Of a stretch of DNA of 64,000 bases, positions 53,299-61,907 are shown in pieces. The notes under the pieces are model-generated. The model made no database searches, had not been told where the DNA came from, and saw nothing but the letters and a program-made list of their open reading frames with translations. The DNA is from Kitasatospora azatica KCTC 9699 (GTDB lineage: Bacteria; Actinomycetota; Actinomycetes; Streptomycetales; Streptomycetaceae): positions 1,612,001 to 1,676,000 of the forward strand of contig NZ_JQMO01000002.1 in the NCBI RefSeq assembly GCF_000744785.1, given 5' to 3'. Every line of letters starts with the position of its first letter. The first letter of the stretch is position 1. Position numbers and translations under genes: made by a program.

Positions 53299-54246
53299 TC
53301 AGGCCCGGGAACGCCGCTCGGTGCTCACCACCACGCAGACCGCCGCGACCACGATCAGCCCGCCGAGCAGCTCCGGGAGGCTGAGCCCCTCCCCCAGCAC
53401 CAGCCAGCCGAGGAACACCGCCACCACCGGGTTGACGTACGCATAGGTGGCCACCAGGCCGAGCGGGGCCCGCTGGAGCAGCCAGGCGTAAGCCGTGAAG
53501 CCCACCAGCGAGCCGACCAGCACCAGGTAGACCAGCGCGAGCCAGGACCGGGTGGTGATCGCCCCGAGGTCCAGCCCGCGCTCCTCGCCCCGGGCCAGCG
53601 CCACCAGCAGGCAGCCGAAGCCGCCGATCAGCATCTCGTAGGCGCTGGCCACCAGCGGGTTGGCCGGCATCGGCAGCCGCGCGGAGGCGAAGGAGCCGAC
53701 CGCCCAGCTGACCGAGGCGATCATGATGGTCAGCACGCCGCCGAGCGAGACGGTCCCGCTGATCCCCGGCACCGAGAGCACCGCGAGCCCGCCCAGGCCC
53801 AGCAGGACGCCGAGCAGCCTCGCCCAGCCGGGCCGCTCCCCGAAGACGGCCCGCAGCAGCACCACCCAGAGCGGCACCGCCGCGACCAGCAGGGCTGCCA
53901 GTCCGGACGGGATGCTGCCCTCCGCGATCACCAGCAGCCCGTTGCCCACCACCAGCAGCAGCACGCCCACCACCGCTGTCGAGCCGAGCTGACGCCCGGT
54001 CACCCGCAGCGCGCCCGCCCCGTGCCTGAAGCCCAGTACAGCGAGCAGCAGCGCCCCCGCGCAGAGGAACCGGGCCGCGCCGGAGAGCAGCGCGGGCATG
54101 CTCTCCACCACGATCCGGATGCCCAGATAGGTGGAGCCCCAGACCACGTAGACCACGACGAGCGCGGCCCAGACGGTGCCGGATATCCGCCCTGCGCTAC
54201 GCGGCGCGGTCGGCGGGGCGGACTGTCGGGTCCCGACCGACGTCAT
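53299..54246 (-). CDS. EamA family (DMT superfamily) transporter
   Basis: A 315-residue drug/metabolite exporter-like permease with about ten membrane helices in two EamA repeats. The first begins WAALVVVYVVWGSTYLGIRI, the second near MIASVSWAVGSFASARLPM, and the protein ends LLGGLIVVAAVCVVV with a basic tail. It resembles YedA/RhaT exporters. ATG at 54246 has AGGAG 6 nt upstream; the ATG at 54252 directly abuts that site and is rejected. Substrate unknown. Confidence 0.93.
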   Translation of the reverse strand: MTSVGTRQSAPPTAPRSAGRISGTVWAALVVVYVVWGSTYLGIRIVVESMPALLSGAARFLCAGALLLAVLGFRHGAGALRVTGRQLGSTAVVGVLLLVVGNGLLVIAEGSIPSGLAALLVAAVPLWVVLLRAVFGERPGWARLLGVLLGLGGLAVLSVPGISGTVSLGGVLTIMIASVSWAVGSFASARLPMPANPLVASAYEMLIGGFGCLLVALARGEERGLDLGAITTRSWLALVYLVLVGSLVGFTAYAWLLQRAPLGLVATYAYVNPVVAVFLGWLVLGEGLSLPELLGGLIVVAAVCVVVSTERRSRA

Positions 54247-54372
54247 GGGCATCTCCTAGGGTTGGTGCTGTACTGTCGACGGCCAATGACAGCGCATCGG
54301 GCCTCCGAGCGCCAGCCCGCCGTCCCAGGCCCGCCGCCCCAGGCCCGCCGCCCAGCAGAGGAGGCACCCGCC

Positions 54373-54801
54373 GTGTCAGCGCCGCTGCCGCTCTTCGTCT
54401 ACGGCACGCTCCGCCCGGGCCTGCGCAACCATGACCGCTACCTGGCCGGCCGCTGCGAGCTGATCCGCCCCGCCGTGCTGCCCGACACCGCCCTGCACGC
54501 GGGCCCCGGCTACCCCTTCGCGCTCCCCTCCCCCGGCGCCCGGGTGATCGGCGAGCTGCTCACCATCCACCCGGCCGCCTTTCCTCAGGTACTGGCCGCG
54601 CTGGACCGGCTGGAGGACTGCCGCCCGGACGACACCGGCCTCTACGTCCGCCGCCGCCTGTCCGTCACCGTGCCGGGCACCCCCGAACCGGTCGTGGCCT
54701 GGGTCTACCTGGCCGGCCCCGCGGCCGCCGCCCAGCTGCTCGCGCACCCGGCACCGATCCCCTCGGGCGACTGGACGGACACCCGGCGCGGCACCTCCTG
54801 A
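54373..54801 (+). CDS. Gamma-glutamylcyclotransferase family protein
   Basis: A 142-residue GGCT-fold protein. The YGTLRP motif is in LPLFVYGTLRPGLRNHDRYL at the N-terminus; a likely catalytic acid is in the DRLEDCRPDDTGLYVRR region. Known members cyclise gamma-glutamyl substrates to pyroglutamate; the exact substrate here is open. GTG at 54373 has AGGAGG 7 nt upstream, so it is preferred over the ATG at 54286. Confidence 0.88.
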   Translation: MSAPLPLFVYGTLRPGLRNHDRYLAGRCELIRPAVLPDTALHAGPGYPFALPSPGARVIGELLTIHPAAFPQVLAALDRLEDCRPDDTGLYVRRRLSVTVPGTPEPVVAWVYLAGPAAAAQLLAHPAPIPSGDWTDTRRGTS

Positions 54802-54923
54802 CCAACGGGCGCGAGCCCTCCCAACGCCCGGCTTCGGCGGGTCCGCTGGTCCCGGCCGGTGCACGGTTATGCTCGGCTGGGCGCTCGGGCGTCGGCGGGT
54901 GGGAGCGTACGGGGGGAAGGCTG

Positions 54924-55241
54924 ATGGACGGGTATCAGGTGCATCCGGGGGAGCTGAACGCGCTGGCGGAGCGGCTCGACGAGCTGGCCGGGGAACTGCG
55001 GGCGGCGGAGCGCGAGTTCGGCGGGCCGCAGGGCCACCAGCCCGCCGCCTTCGGCGAGTTCGGCGAGTTCGGCATGGCCGAGGCCTGCTCCGGGTTCGAG
55101 GCCGGCTGGGCGACGGGGCTCGAGGCGGCTCGGCGGGCGGTGGACGGACTGGCCCAGAAGACGGCCGCCAGCAGCGCCAACTACCTGGCGGTGGAGGCGG
55201 CCGTGAGCAGCTCGCTCGCCTCGATCGGCACCGGGCCATGA
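54924..55241 (+). CDS. WXG100/ESX-like small protein, first gene of a trio
   Basis: A 105-residue helical protein: YQVHPGELNALAERLDELAG, a Gly-rich loop, then SGFEAGWATGLEAARRAVDG and SSANYLAVEAAVSSSLASIG. This matches ESX-type secreted or chaperone proteins (WXG100 superfamily); a W-A-T-G at the turn stands where W-x-G is expected. ATG overlaps nothing; the stop overlaps the next ATG (ATGA). No type VII core in the window. Confidence 0.8.
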   Translation: MDGYQVHPGELNALAERLDELAGELRAAEREFGGPQGHQPAAFGEFGEFGMAEACSGFEAGWATGLEAARRAVDGLAQKTAASSANYLAVEAAVSSSLASIGTGP

Positions 55242-56530
55242 GCAAGGTCACCGACCTGAGACGAGCGCGGCAGACAATTCAGCAGGCGATTCAGCAGGCT
55301 GTTCACCAGGCGCAACAGGCCGACCGACCCGCCGACCGACCCGCCGTCCCGGTCATCGCCGTCCAGCAGGCGCTGGCCGTCGGGTCGCCGGTCGGCGATC
55401 CCGCCGCGATCCGCGAGCGCGCCCGGGCCTACGCACGGGCCGCCGCCGCCCACGACCGGGCCGGCGCCGAGCTGGGCGACCTGGCGCGGGACCGGCTCCC
55501 CGACTCCTGGAGCGGATCGGTGGCCGAACAGGCGGCCGGCTCGGTACGCGCGGTGGCCGAGGCACTGACGGCCACCCGCGACGCCCTCGCCGACGCCGCC
55601 CGGCTGCTCGACCGCTGGGCGGACGACCTCGCCTGGGCCCAACGCACCGACGCCCAGGGCTGTGCCCGGTTGCGCGCGGCCGCGCTGGCTCAGCCCGGCA
55701 ACCGCGAGGCGCTGACGCACGCCGCCAACGGCGTGGCGGCCCGGCTGGCGGCGGCCACCCGGGCCGAAAGCTCGGGCACCAGCACGGCCGTCCGCCTCGA
55801 TGAACTCTCGGCCAGGGCCCATGACTTGGCCTCGGACTCGACCTCGCGGCAGCCGGACCCGCAGACCGCCGAGGATGCCGGGGCGATTCTGACGGACCGT
55901 CAGCTCGACCGGGCCGCCCAGGTCTTCGCCGGCCTGAACGGTTCCGACCAGGCCGAGTTCAGCGCCCTGCTCTCCAACGTGGCCTCGCCCGAGGAGGCGG
56001 CCTATCTCTGGAAGGCGCTGGCGGCCGGGCATCCGCTCGCGGACATCCAGCGCTTCGACGCGACCATTCGCCGGCACGGGACCGATCCCGCCTGGCTCAC
56101 CCGGCACTTGATGCCACCGCTCGGTACCGGCCAAGCGCCTGCGCCCGAAAGCTGCTGCGGCGACGACGTCCCGGTCTCCACGCTGCTCGCGCTGGCCCGG
56201 CTGGACCCGCTGCTGATGCTCAGCCTCACCACCGGCGGCAGCTTCGACCAACGGGTGCAGCAACTGTGCAGCGGCGGCGAGGCGTTCGGGGAACAAGGGG
56301 CGGCGCGCCACCCCGAGGAGGACCGCCGGGCCGCACTGCGCCGGATCGAGGCCGCAGTCGACGACGGGCTCCCCGTCTGCCTCCAGCAGGCGGACACCCC
56401 GCAGCTGCTGATCATCGGCCGCGACGGCGACCGGTTGGAGGTCTACCACCCCGAGGGCTTCACCTCCTGGATGCCCCAGGAACAGTTCATCAACGGCCAG
56501 TACACCTACGCGCTGGAGCAGCCGAAATGA
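55238..56530 (+). CDS. Putative ESX-associated effector-like protein of unknown activity
   Basis: A 430-residue protein. N-terminal Gln/Ala-rich helix, then a WXG-like helical half (about 50-190: AAAHDRAGAELGDLARDRLP, DSWSGSVAEQAAGSVRAVAE, LLDRWADDLAWAQRTDAQG), then a helical middle (FAGLNGSDQAEFSALLSNVA, YLWKALAAGHPLADIQRFDA). The C-terminal 130 residues contain a Cys pair (APESCCGDDVPVSTLLALAR) and end LLIIGRDGDRLEVYHPEGFT then SWMPQEQF, which resembles the final strands of C39/papain-like peptidases, but the expected His is a Gln (TPQLLIIG). Activity is therefore doubtful. Coupled on both sides by ATGA overlaps. Confidence 0.75.
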   Translation: MSKVTDLRRARQTIQQAIQQAVHQAQQADRPADRPAVPVIAVQQALAVGSPVGDPAAIRERARAYARAAAAHDRAGAELGDLARDRLPDSWSGSVAEQAAGSVRAVAEALTATRDALADAARLLDRWADDLAWAQRTDAQGCARLRAAALAQPGNREALTHAANGVAARLAAATRAESSGTSTAVRLDELSARAHDLASDSTSRQPDPQTAEDAGAILTDRQLDRAAQVFAGLNGSDQAEFSALLSNVASPEEAAYLWKALAAGHPLADIQRFDATIRRHGTDPAWLTRHLMPPLGTGQAPAPESCCGDDVPVSTLLALARLDPLLMLSLTTGGSFDQRVQQLCSGGEAFGEQGAARHPEEDRRAALRRIEAAVDDGLPVCLQQADTPQLLIIGRDGDRLEVYHPEGFTSWMPQEQFINGQYTYALEQPK

Positions 56531-56949
56531 ACACCGACGTGGACCGGGCGGTGGGAGCGGAGCCGAGCCAGGTCCGTGCGGACACCGAACTCGCGGACCT
56601 GGACGTGCCCGCCGCGATCACCCGCGGCCTGCTGCTCGACGGCGGTCCGCGCCGCGCGCTCTTCACCGAGGCCGCGATCGCCGCCTGCCACCAGGCCGAG
56701 CAGGCGGGGCTCGGACCCTACCCGCTGGGCTTCCTGGCCCGTCACGTCCGGGCCGGCGGCTTCACCGCCGCCCTGGACCTCACCGAGCCCGCCCCGGGCG
56801 AGCCGGCGGGCGCGCTGGTGCGCGGCTGGATCAGGGCAGCGGCCGCGACCGGCCTGGACCTCGGCCGGGAGCACCTGTTCGCGCGCTGGCTGGGTCGGGT
56901 CGCGGCGCTGGTGGAGCTGCGTCGACGGTTTCCGACACGGGACCGATGA
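56527..56949 (+). CDS. Small protein, possible partner/immunity of the upstream effector-like protein
   Basis: A 140-residue acidic helical protein: VPAAITRGLLLDGGPRRALF, then AAIAACHQAEQAGLGPYPLG, LVRGWIRAAAATGLDLGREH and a final basic LVELRRRF. No family recognised. Its ATG overlaps the stop of the 430-residue gene. Position and size suit an immunity or chaperone protein, but that is inference only. Confidence 0.7.
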   Translation: MNTDVDRAVGAEPSQVRADTELADLDVPAAITRGLLLDGGPRRALFTEAAIAACHQAEQAGLGPYPLGFLARHVRAGGFTAALDLTEPAPGEPAGALVRGWIRAAAATGLDLGREHLFARWLGRVAALVELRRRFPTRDR

Positions 56950-56998
56950 GGCCGCTGGACGGATAACCAAGGTGGCATGGCCGTGTCTTGACGGACAG

Positions 56999-58312
56999 TC
57001 AGGCCAGCGGGACGGCGTGCAGCGCGTGGTCGTGCCCCAGGTAGGCGTGCTGGTCGTCGGCGGCCACCGCCCAGACGTCCACGCCCGGTTCGCCGTCCTG
57101 GAAGGTCCAGCGGACGGTGCCCTGGTGCGCGGCCAGGGCGACCACCCCGTCCTTGGTCGGGCCGGGCACCAGCAGCAGGTCGCCCGCCAGGACGGGGCGG
57201 CTGCGCACGTCGAGGCGGAACGGCAGCTGGTGCTCCCACCGCGCGGTCGCGTCGGCGGTGTCGACAGCGGTGACCCGGCCGCCGTCGGTGAACAGGTAGA
57301 GCCGGCCGCCGGACGGCAGCGGGCGCAGGTAGCGGTCGCCGGAGCCCGGGTGCGGGGCGAGCCGCCACTTCTCGGTTCCGTCGGCCAGGCTGCGCGCCAG
57401 CACACCGCCGTCGGCCAGCACCTCGTAGCTGCGCTGGTCGTCGACCGCCCGTTGGACGACCGTGTCGGCCAGCCGGTCGGTGATCCACAGCCGCCGGCCG
57501 TCGCGGCCGTCGAGGAGGGAGAGCCGCGGACCCATCGAGACCAGCAGTCGGCCGCCCTCGATCGGGTGCACCACGTCGTACATCTCGCCGAGCTGCTGGC
57601 TCTGTTCCCAGCGCACCTGTCGGGTGAGCAGCGAGACGGCGAAGAAGCGGCCGGTGATGTTGTTGAGGGTGTAGACCTCGGTGGAGCAGTAGACCGTGGT
57701 CTCGTCGCAGGCCCTCGCCACCAGACTGCGCGTCGCGCCGCCGGGGGACTCGACCGGACGGGTCGGATCGTCGGGGGCTGCCGGGAGGGCGAACTGCCAG
57801 TCGGTGCTGCCGGTGGCCAGGTCGTAGCCGGAGATCCGGTCGCTCAGCATACCGAGGCCGGGCGCCCCACCGGCCAGCAGCAGCGAGCCGGCGGTGAGCA
57901 GGTCGACCTTCTCCGGCGGCGTGAAGCGCCGCACCGGGGTGCCGTTGGCCGGCGCGAGGACCGTCAGCTCCTGATCCGTCAGGACCAGCGGCCGGCGCGG
58001 CGGCGCGTCCAGGCGGGCGAGGTCCAGGAGCCCGTCACTGCGGTAGGTCCAGAGCGGCTTCGGGCCACTGATCCGGGGGCCCGCCGAGTCCGGCGCCGCC
58101 CTGGGAGTCGGTGCGGGCGCCGATGCGTCGGTGCTCAGCGCCCAGGCCGTGCCGCCGGCCAGCAGCGCCGCCCCGCCGAGCAACAGCCCGCGACGGGTAC
58201 GCCGGGGCCGTCGGTCCCCCTCCAGGACGTCCGGCTCGACCTCCGCCGGCTCGCTGCCGTCCGCCCTGCCGTGCTCCGCGGCGTCCTCGTCAAAGCTCCA
58301 CCCAGCCCCCAT
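56999..58312 (-). CDS. PQQ-like beta-propeller protein, membrane- or Tat-anchored
   Basis: A 437-residue protein. A twin-arginine-like segment (RRTRRGLLLGGAALLAGGTA, about residues 38-57) leads to a Pro/Ala linker and then a WD/PQQ-type propeller with repeats such as YDLATGSTDWQFALP, VSLLTRQVRWEQSQ, ARSLADGTEKWRLAP, VDTADATARWEHQLP and AAHQGTVRWTFQDG. PQQ ligands are not evident, so it is probably a protein-interaction or surface protein (BamB-like fold), not a dehydrogenase. Divergent from the phosphatase gene by 54 bp. Confidence 0.85.
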   Translation of the reverse strand: MGAGWSFDEDAAEHGRADGSEPAEVEPDVLEGDRRPRRTRRGLLLGGAALLAGGTAWALSTDASAPAPTPRAAPDSAGPRISGPKPLWTYRSDGLLDLARLDAPPRRPLVLTDQELTVLAPANGTPVRRFTPPEKVDLLTAGSLLLAGGAPGLGMLSDRISGYDLATGSTDWQFALPAAPDDPTRPVESPGGATRSLVARACDETTVYCSTEVYTLNNITGRFFAVSLLTRQVRWEQSQQLGEMYDVVHPIEGGRLLVSMGPRLSLLDGRDGRRLWITDRLADTVVQRAVDDQRSYEVLADGGVLARSLADGTEKWRLAPHPGSGDRYLRPLPSGGRLYLFTDGGRVTAVDTADATARWEHQLPFRLDVRSRPVLAGDLLLVPGPTKDGVVALAAHQGTVRWTFQDGEPGVDVWAVAADDQHAYLGHDHALHAVPLA

Positions 58313-58366
58313 GGCGCGACCCTACCTCGCGGTGCGCGCCGATCGGGCGGGGTGTAGAGAGGAAAG

Positions 58367-59539
58367 GTGCCTGTCGGGTGGCGTTCCGACCCTCTCTCCC
58401 GGCCCCGGCGATCCGGCCGCGCCCTGGTGATCCTGCCGCTTGCGCTGATCGCGGTGATCACCGTCGTCGACGTCCTGAGCCCGGTCTACATCCACCTCGG
58501 ACCGCTGCTGGTGGTGGCCCCCGCGATCACCGCCTCCTTCGCCGGCCCGCGGCTGACCGCCCTGGTCGGGGTGCTCGCGGTGGCGGCCCTGACCGTGATC
58601 GGCGTGCTGCGGGACGGACTGACCACCGCCAACCACGAGGCCCAGATCGCCTCGCTGATCGTGGTGTCGGCCATGGTGGTGGCGTTCCGGGCGCTGCAGG
58701 ACCGGCATGCCCAGGAGCTGGTCCAGGTGCGCTCGGTCTCGGACGCCGCCCAGCGGGTGCTGCTGCGCCCGCTGCCGACCCGGATCGGCTCACTGCGGAT
58801 CGCCTCGGTCTACCTGGCCGCCGAGGCCGAGGCGCAGATCGGCGGCGACCTCTATGCGGCGGCCCGCACCACCTCGGGGACCCGGCTGATCATCGGCGAC
58901 GTCCGCGGCAAGGGGCTGACCTCGCTCGGCGAGGCGGCGCTGCTGCTGGGGGCGTTCCGGGCCGCCGCACATCTGCAGGCCACCCTGCCCGAGCTGGCCG
59001 CCTACCTCGACGGCAGCGTCAGCTGGGACCTCGCGGCGGCGACCGACGGCGACCCGCCCTCGGACGAGGAGGAGGACGGGACGGGCGGTGCCCGCGCCGA
59101 CGCGGGCGAGTCGTTCATCACCGCCGTGATCCTGGACATCCCCGACGACGGATCGGAGATCCAGATCATCAACTGCGGGCACCCGCCGCCGCTGCTGCTG
59201 CACGACGGCCGGGTGCTGACCCTGGACGCCCGCAGCCCGGCCCCGCCGCTGGGGCTCGGCGGCCTGATCGAGCCGCAGTACCGGCCGGACGTCTTCTCGT
59301 TCACCGGCGAGGACCGGCTGCTGCTCTACACCGACGGCGTGGTCGAGGCCCGCGACAGCGCACGGGTCTTCTACCCGCTGACCGAGCGCTTCCAGGCCTG
59401 GTCCGCCGAGCGTCCCGCAGTGCTGCTGTCGCACCTGCGCCGGGACCTGCTCCACCACGCGGGCGGGCGGCTCGGCGACGACGCGGCGATGGTCGCGGTG
59501 GAGCGGGTGGCGAGCCCGAAAAGCGCTCGACAGGCGTGA
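58367..59539 (+). CDS. SpoIIE-type PP2C phosphatase with membrane sensor
   Basis: A 390-residue protein. Three or four N-terminal membrane helices (ALVILPLALIAVITVVDVLS, LGPLLVVAPAITASFA, ALVGVLAVAALTVIGVLRD, IASLIVVSAMVVAFRAL) precede a PP2C-like SpoIIE domain: RIASVYLAAEAEAQIGGDLY, LIIGDVRGKGLTSLGEAALL, FITAVILDIPDDGSEIQIIN, CGHPPPLLL and RLLLYTDGVVEARD, then LGDDAAMVAVER. These dephosphorylate anti-sigma-factor antagonists; no such partner adjoins. GTG start with GAGAGGAAAG upstream. An acidic insert (PPSDEEEDGTGG) lies in the domain. Confidence 0.94.
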   Translation: MPVGWRSDPLSRPRRSGRALVILPLALIAVITVVDVLSPVYIHLGPLLVVAPAITASFAGPRLTALVGVLAVAALTVIGVLRDGLTTANHEAQIASLIVVSAMVVAFRALQDRHAQELVQVRSVSDAAQRVLLRPLPTRIGSLRIASVYLAAEAEAQIGGDLYAAARTTSGTRLIIGDVRGKGLTSLGEAALLLGAFRAAAHLQATLPELAAYLDGSVSWDLAAATDGDPPSDEEEDGTGGARADAGESFITAVILDIPDDGSEIQIINCGHPPPLLLHDGRVLTLDARSPAPPLGLGGLIEPQYRPDVFSFTGEDRLLLYTDGVVEARDSARVFYPLTERFQAWSAERPAVLLSHLRRDLLHHAGGRLGDDAAMVAVERVASPKSARQA

Positions 59540-59551
59540 TCATCCGCTGCT

Positions 59552-59620
59552 AGGGCCTGTCCGGCCGATCTTGTCGGATCAGCGCGCGGCTCCCCCAGCC
59601 TTCGGCCGGGAGGGGCCCCA
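59552..59620. repeat. Repeat-element cluster beside the truncated epimerase (C-rich palindrome copy 2)
   Basis: AGGGCCTGTCCGGCCGATC (from 59552) resembles terminal sequences of streptomycete IS or MITE remnants. It is followed by TCCCCCAGCCTTCGGCCGGG then AGGGGC (59591-59616), a second copy of the C-rich palindrome found in the StyA-like gene. Together they fill the gap between the phosphatase stop and the epimerase fragment. Confidence 0.5.
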
Positions 59621-59638
59621 TTCCGCGCCGGGCTGGGC

Positions 59639-60205
59639 GTGCCGCAGAGTCGTCCTCGTACTGAGCCGTCTCTGATCGTCGGACCGCACGACCAGACCGA
59701 CCGCTTCGCCTACTGGCCGCGCCGCTTCCAGCGCGGCGGCCGGGTGCTGCTGCCCGGCGACCCGAACGACCCAGCGCAGTTCATCGACGTCCGCGACCTG
59801 GCCCGATGGATCCTGCACTGCGTGACCACCGAGCGGGGCGGCGTCTACAACTCGACCGGCCGGACGCTGCCGTTCGGCGAGTTCTTCGCGGCCTGCCGGG
59901 AGCTGGTCGACACCGTCTCGGAGCCGGTCTGGGTCCCCACCGAACGCCTGCTGGCCACCGGTGTCGACTCCTGGATGGGTGTGCCGATGTGGATCGGCGA
60001 CCCCGACTGTGCGGCCGTCAACCGGGTCGACGTCTCGCGCGCGCTGGCCGCCGGCCTGACGCTGCGCCCGCTCGCCGACACCCTTGCCGACATCCTCGCC
60101 TGGGACAACGCCCGCGGCGGCCCGGCGGTGGAGGGCCTCACCGCCGAGGCAGAACGAGAGCTGCTGGGACGGGTGGGCCGGACGGTCCAAGGCTGGGCGG
60201 TCTAA
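59639..60205 (+). pseudogene. C-terminal fragment of an NAD-dependent epimerase/SDR
   Basis: About 180 residues matching the second half of atypical SDR epimerase-like reductases: SLIVGPHDQTDRFAYWPRRF, then FIDVRDLARWILHC, GVYNSTGRTLPFGEFF and RVDVSRALAAGLTLRPLADT. The first roughly 140-150 residues, including the GATGFxG cofactor motif and the Y-x3-K pair, are absent; homology starts about 59665, right after repeat elements. The GTG at 59639 has no ribosome site. A deletion or insertion at the repeats probably killed the gene. Confidence 0.75.
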
Positions 60206-60243
60206 CGTGATGCCAGGCTGAGAGCGCTGGGAGGCGGTCACTG

Positions 60244-61419
60244 GTGAGCAACCCGACGGGCTTCACATCCGAGCCGGACTTCACCCTGGAGCCGGACTTC
60301 ACGCCCGAGCAACTCGCCCGTGGCCGCGCCCTGCGGCGGGCGCAACTGCCCTGGGCGCTCGGCGGGCGGGTGGCGGGGCTGGCGCTGTCCCTGGTCCTCG
60401 GGCTGACCCCGGCGGGGGCGCACCTGGTGGAGTGGGCAGGCGAGCGGCTCGGCGGCTCCTGGGCGGCGCTGGTGCTCGGCGGGACGCTGGCGCTGGTGCT
60501 GCTCGGGCAGCTGCTCGCGGTGCCGTTCGCGGCCCGGGTACGGGTGGTGCGGCGCGGGTACGGGCTGGTCACCCAGGGCTGGCGCGGCTGGGCCGTCGAC
60601 CTGCTGCGCTCCCTGCTGCTGACGCTGGCCCTCGCGCTGCCCACCGCGCTCGGCTGCTACGCGCTGACCGGGTGGTCCACCCGCTGGTGGTGGCTGCCGG
60701 CAGCCGGCGCGGCGGCCCTGCTCACCGTGCTCTTCTCGTTCCTCTTCCCGCTCCTGGTGGAGCCGCTCTTCAACCGCTTCACCCCGATGCCGGACGGCGA
60801 GCAGCGCACCGCGCTGCTGGCCCTCGCCGCGCGGGACGGGGTGGCCGTGCGGGACGTCCTGGTCGCGGACGCCTCGCGGCGGACGACGGCACTCAACGCC
60901 TACGTCTCCGGGTTCGGCGCGACCCGGCGGATCGTCGCGTACGACACCCTGCTGAGCACGGCGGCGCCGCGCGAGGTGGAGCTGGTGGTGGCGCACGAGT
61001 TGGGGCACGTGAAGCACCGCGACGTGCCGCTCGGGACGGTGCTCGGCGCGCTGGGCGCGGCCGGGGCGGTGGCACTGCTGGGCCTGCTGACCTCGCTGCG
61101 CCCGCTGCTGGACGCGGCCGGCGCCTCCGACATCGCCGACCCGCGCTCGCTGCCGCTGCTGGCGGCCTGCGCGGCGCTGCTCGGCGCGCTGGGCGGGCCG
61201 GCCCAGGCCGCGGTGAGCCGGCGGATCGAGGCCCGGGCCGACCAGCACGCGCTGGACCTGACCGAGGACCCGGACCAGTTCGTGGCGATGCAGCGGCGCC
61301 TCGCGCTGACCAATGTGGCCGATGTGGACCCGCCGCGGCTGCTGGAACTGCTCTTCGCCACCCACCCGAGCACGGCCCGCCGGATCGCGGCGGCGCGGGC
61401 CTGGCAGCGGACGGCCTGA
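60244..61419 (+). CDS. M48 family metallopeptidase (CAAX-protease/Ste24-like)
   Basis: A 391-residue membrane metalloprotease. Several N-terminal helices (VAGLALSLVLGLTPAGA, ALVLGGTLALVLLGQLLAVP, LLLTLALALPTALGCYAL, AAALLTVLFSFLFPLL), the pre-motif VEPLFNRFTPMPDGEQ, zinc motif VVAHELGHVKHRDVPLG (HExxH, about residue 254) and third ligand Glu in RRIEARADQHALDL. It follows the human/yeast CAAX prenyl protease 1 topology. Start GTG at 60244. Physiological substrate unknown; quality control of membrane proteins is one known role. Confidence 0.94.
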   Translation: MSNPTGFTSEPDFTLEPDFTPEQLARGRALRRAQLPWALGGRVAGLALSLVLGLTPAGAHLVEWAGERLGGSWAALVLGGTLALVLLGQLLAVPFAARVRVVRRGYGLVTQGWRGWAVDLLRSLLLTLALALPTALGCYALTGWSTRWWWLPAAGAAALLTVLFSFLFPLLVEPLFNRFTPMPDGEQRTALLALAARDGVAVRDVLVADASRRTTALNAYVSGFGATRRIVAYDTLLSTAAPREVELVVAHELGHVKHRDVPLGTVLGALGAAGAVALLGLLTSLRPLLDAAGASDIADPRSLPLLAACAALLGALGGPAQAAVSRRIEARADQHALDLTEDPDQFVAMQRRLALTNVADVDPPRLLELLFATHPSTARRIAAARAWQRTA

Positions 61420-61435
61420 CGGATACTCAGGTTCC

Positions 61436-61849
61436 ATGGAACCTTTTGACAGTTGGGAGCTGGCCGACGCCCCCGCGGTGGTGGCGCCGGACGGTTCGCT
61501 GGTCCGCCCGGTCGGCCTGTTGGCGGGCGCCGCGAGCCTGGCCAGGTTCGAGTTGGCGCCGGGCGCGGTGACCCGGGCCGTCACCCATGCCACTGTGCAG
61601 GAGATCTGGCAGGTGCTGTCCGGCTCCGGGCTGCTGTGGCGCCGCCAGGGCGAGCGCGAGGAGGTCACGGCGCTGCTGCCCGGCACCACCGTGACGATTC
61701 CGCTGGGCACCCACTTCCAGTTCCGCGCGGACCAGGCGGGCCAGACGGATGGGCCGGGCCTGGTGATCCTCGGTGTCACCGTGCCGCCCTGGCCGGGCGA
61801 TGCGGAGGCCCGGGTGGTGGCGGGTCCCTGGGCGCCCGCCCTCGGCTGA
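61436..61849 (+). CDS. Cupin domain protein
   Basis: A 137-residue single-domain cupin. The barrel begins LARFELAPGAVTRAVTHATV, with metal or ligand residues in TRAVTHATVQEIWQVLSGSG and TIPLGTHFQFR (the usual G-x5-H-x-H...H pattern is only partly kept). Starts 17 bp after the protease stop, so possibly co-transcribed. Function unknown. Confidence 0.85.
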   Translation: MEPFDSWELADAPAVVAPDGSLVRPVGLLAGAASLARFELAPGAVTRAVTHATVQEIWQVLSGSGLLWRRQGEREEVTALLPGTTVTIPLGTHFQFRADQAGQTDGPGLVILGVTVPPWPGDAEARVVAGPWAPALG

Positions 61850-61907
61850 CGAAGCGCCGGTCCGGGGCCCGTCCCGGTAGGCAGCGGCGGTCTGGCAGGC
61901 TGGGCGG

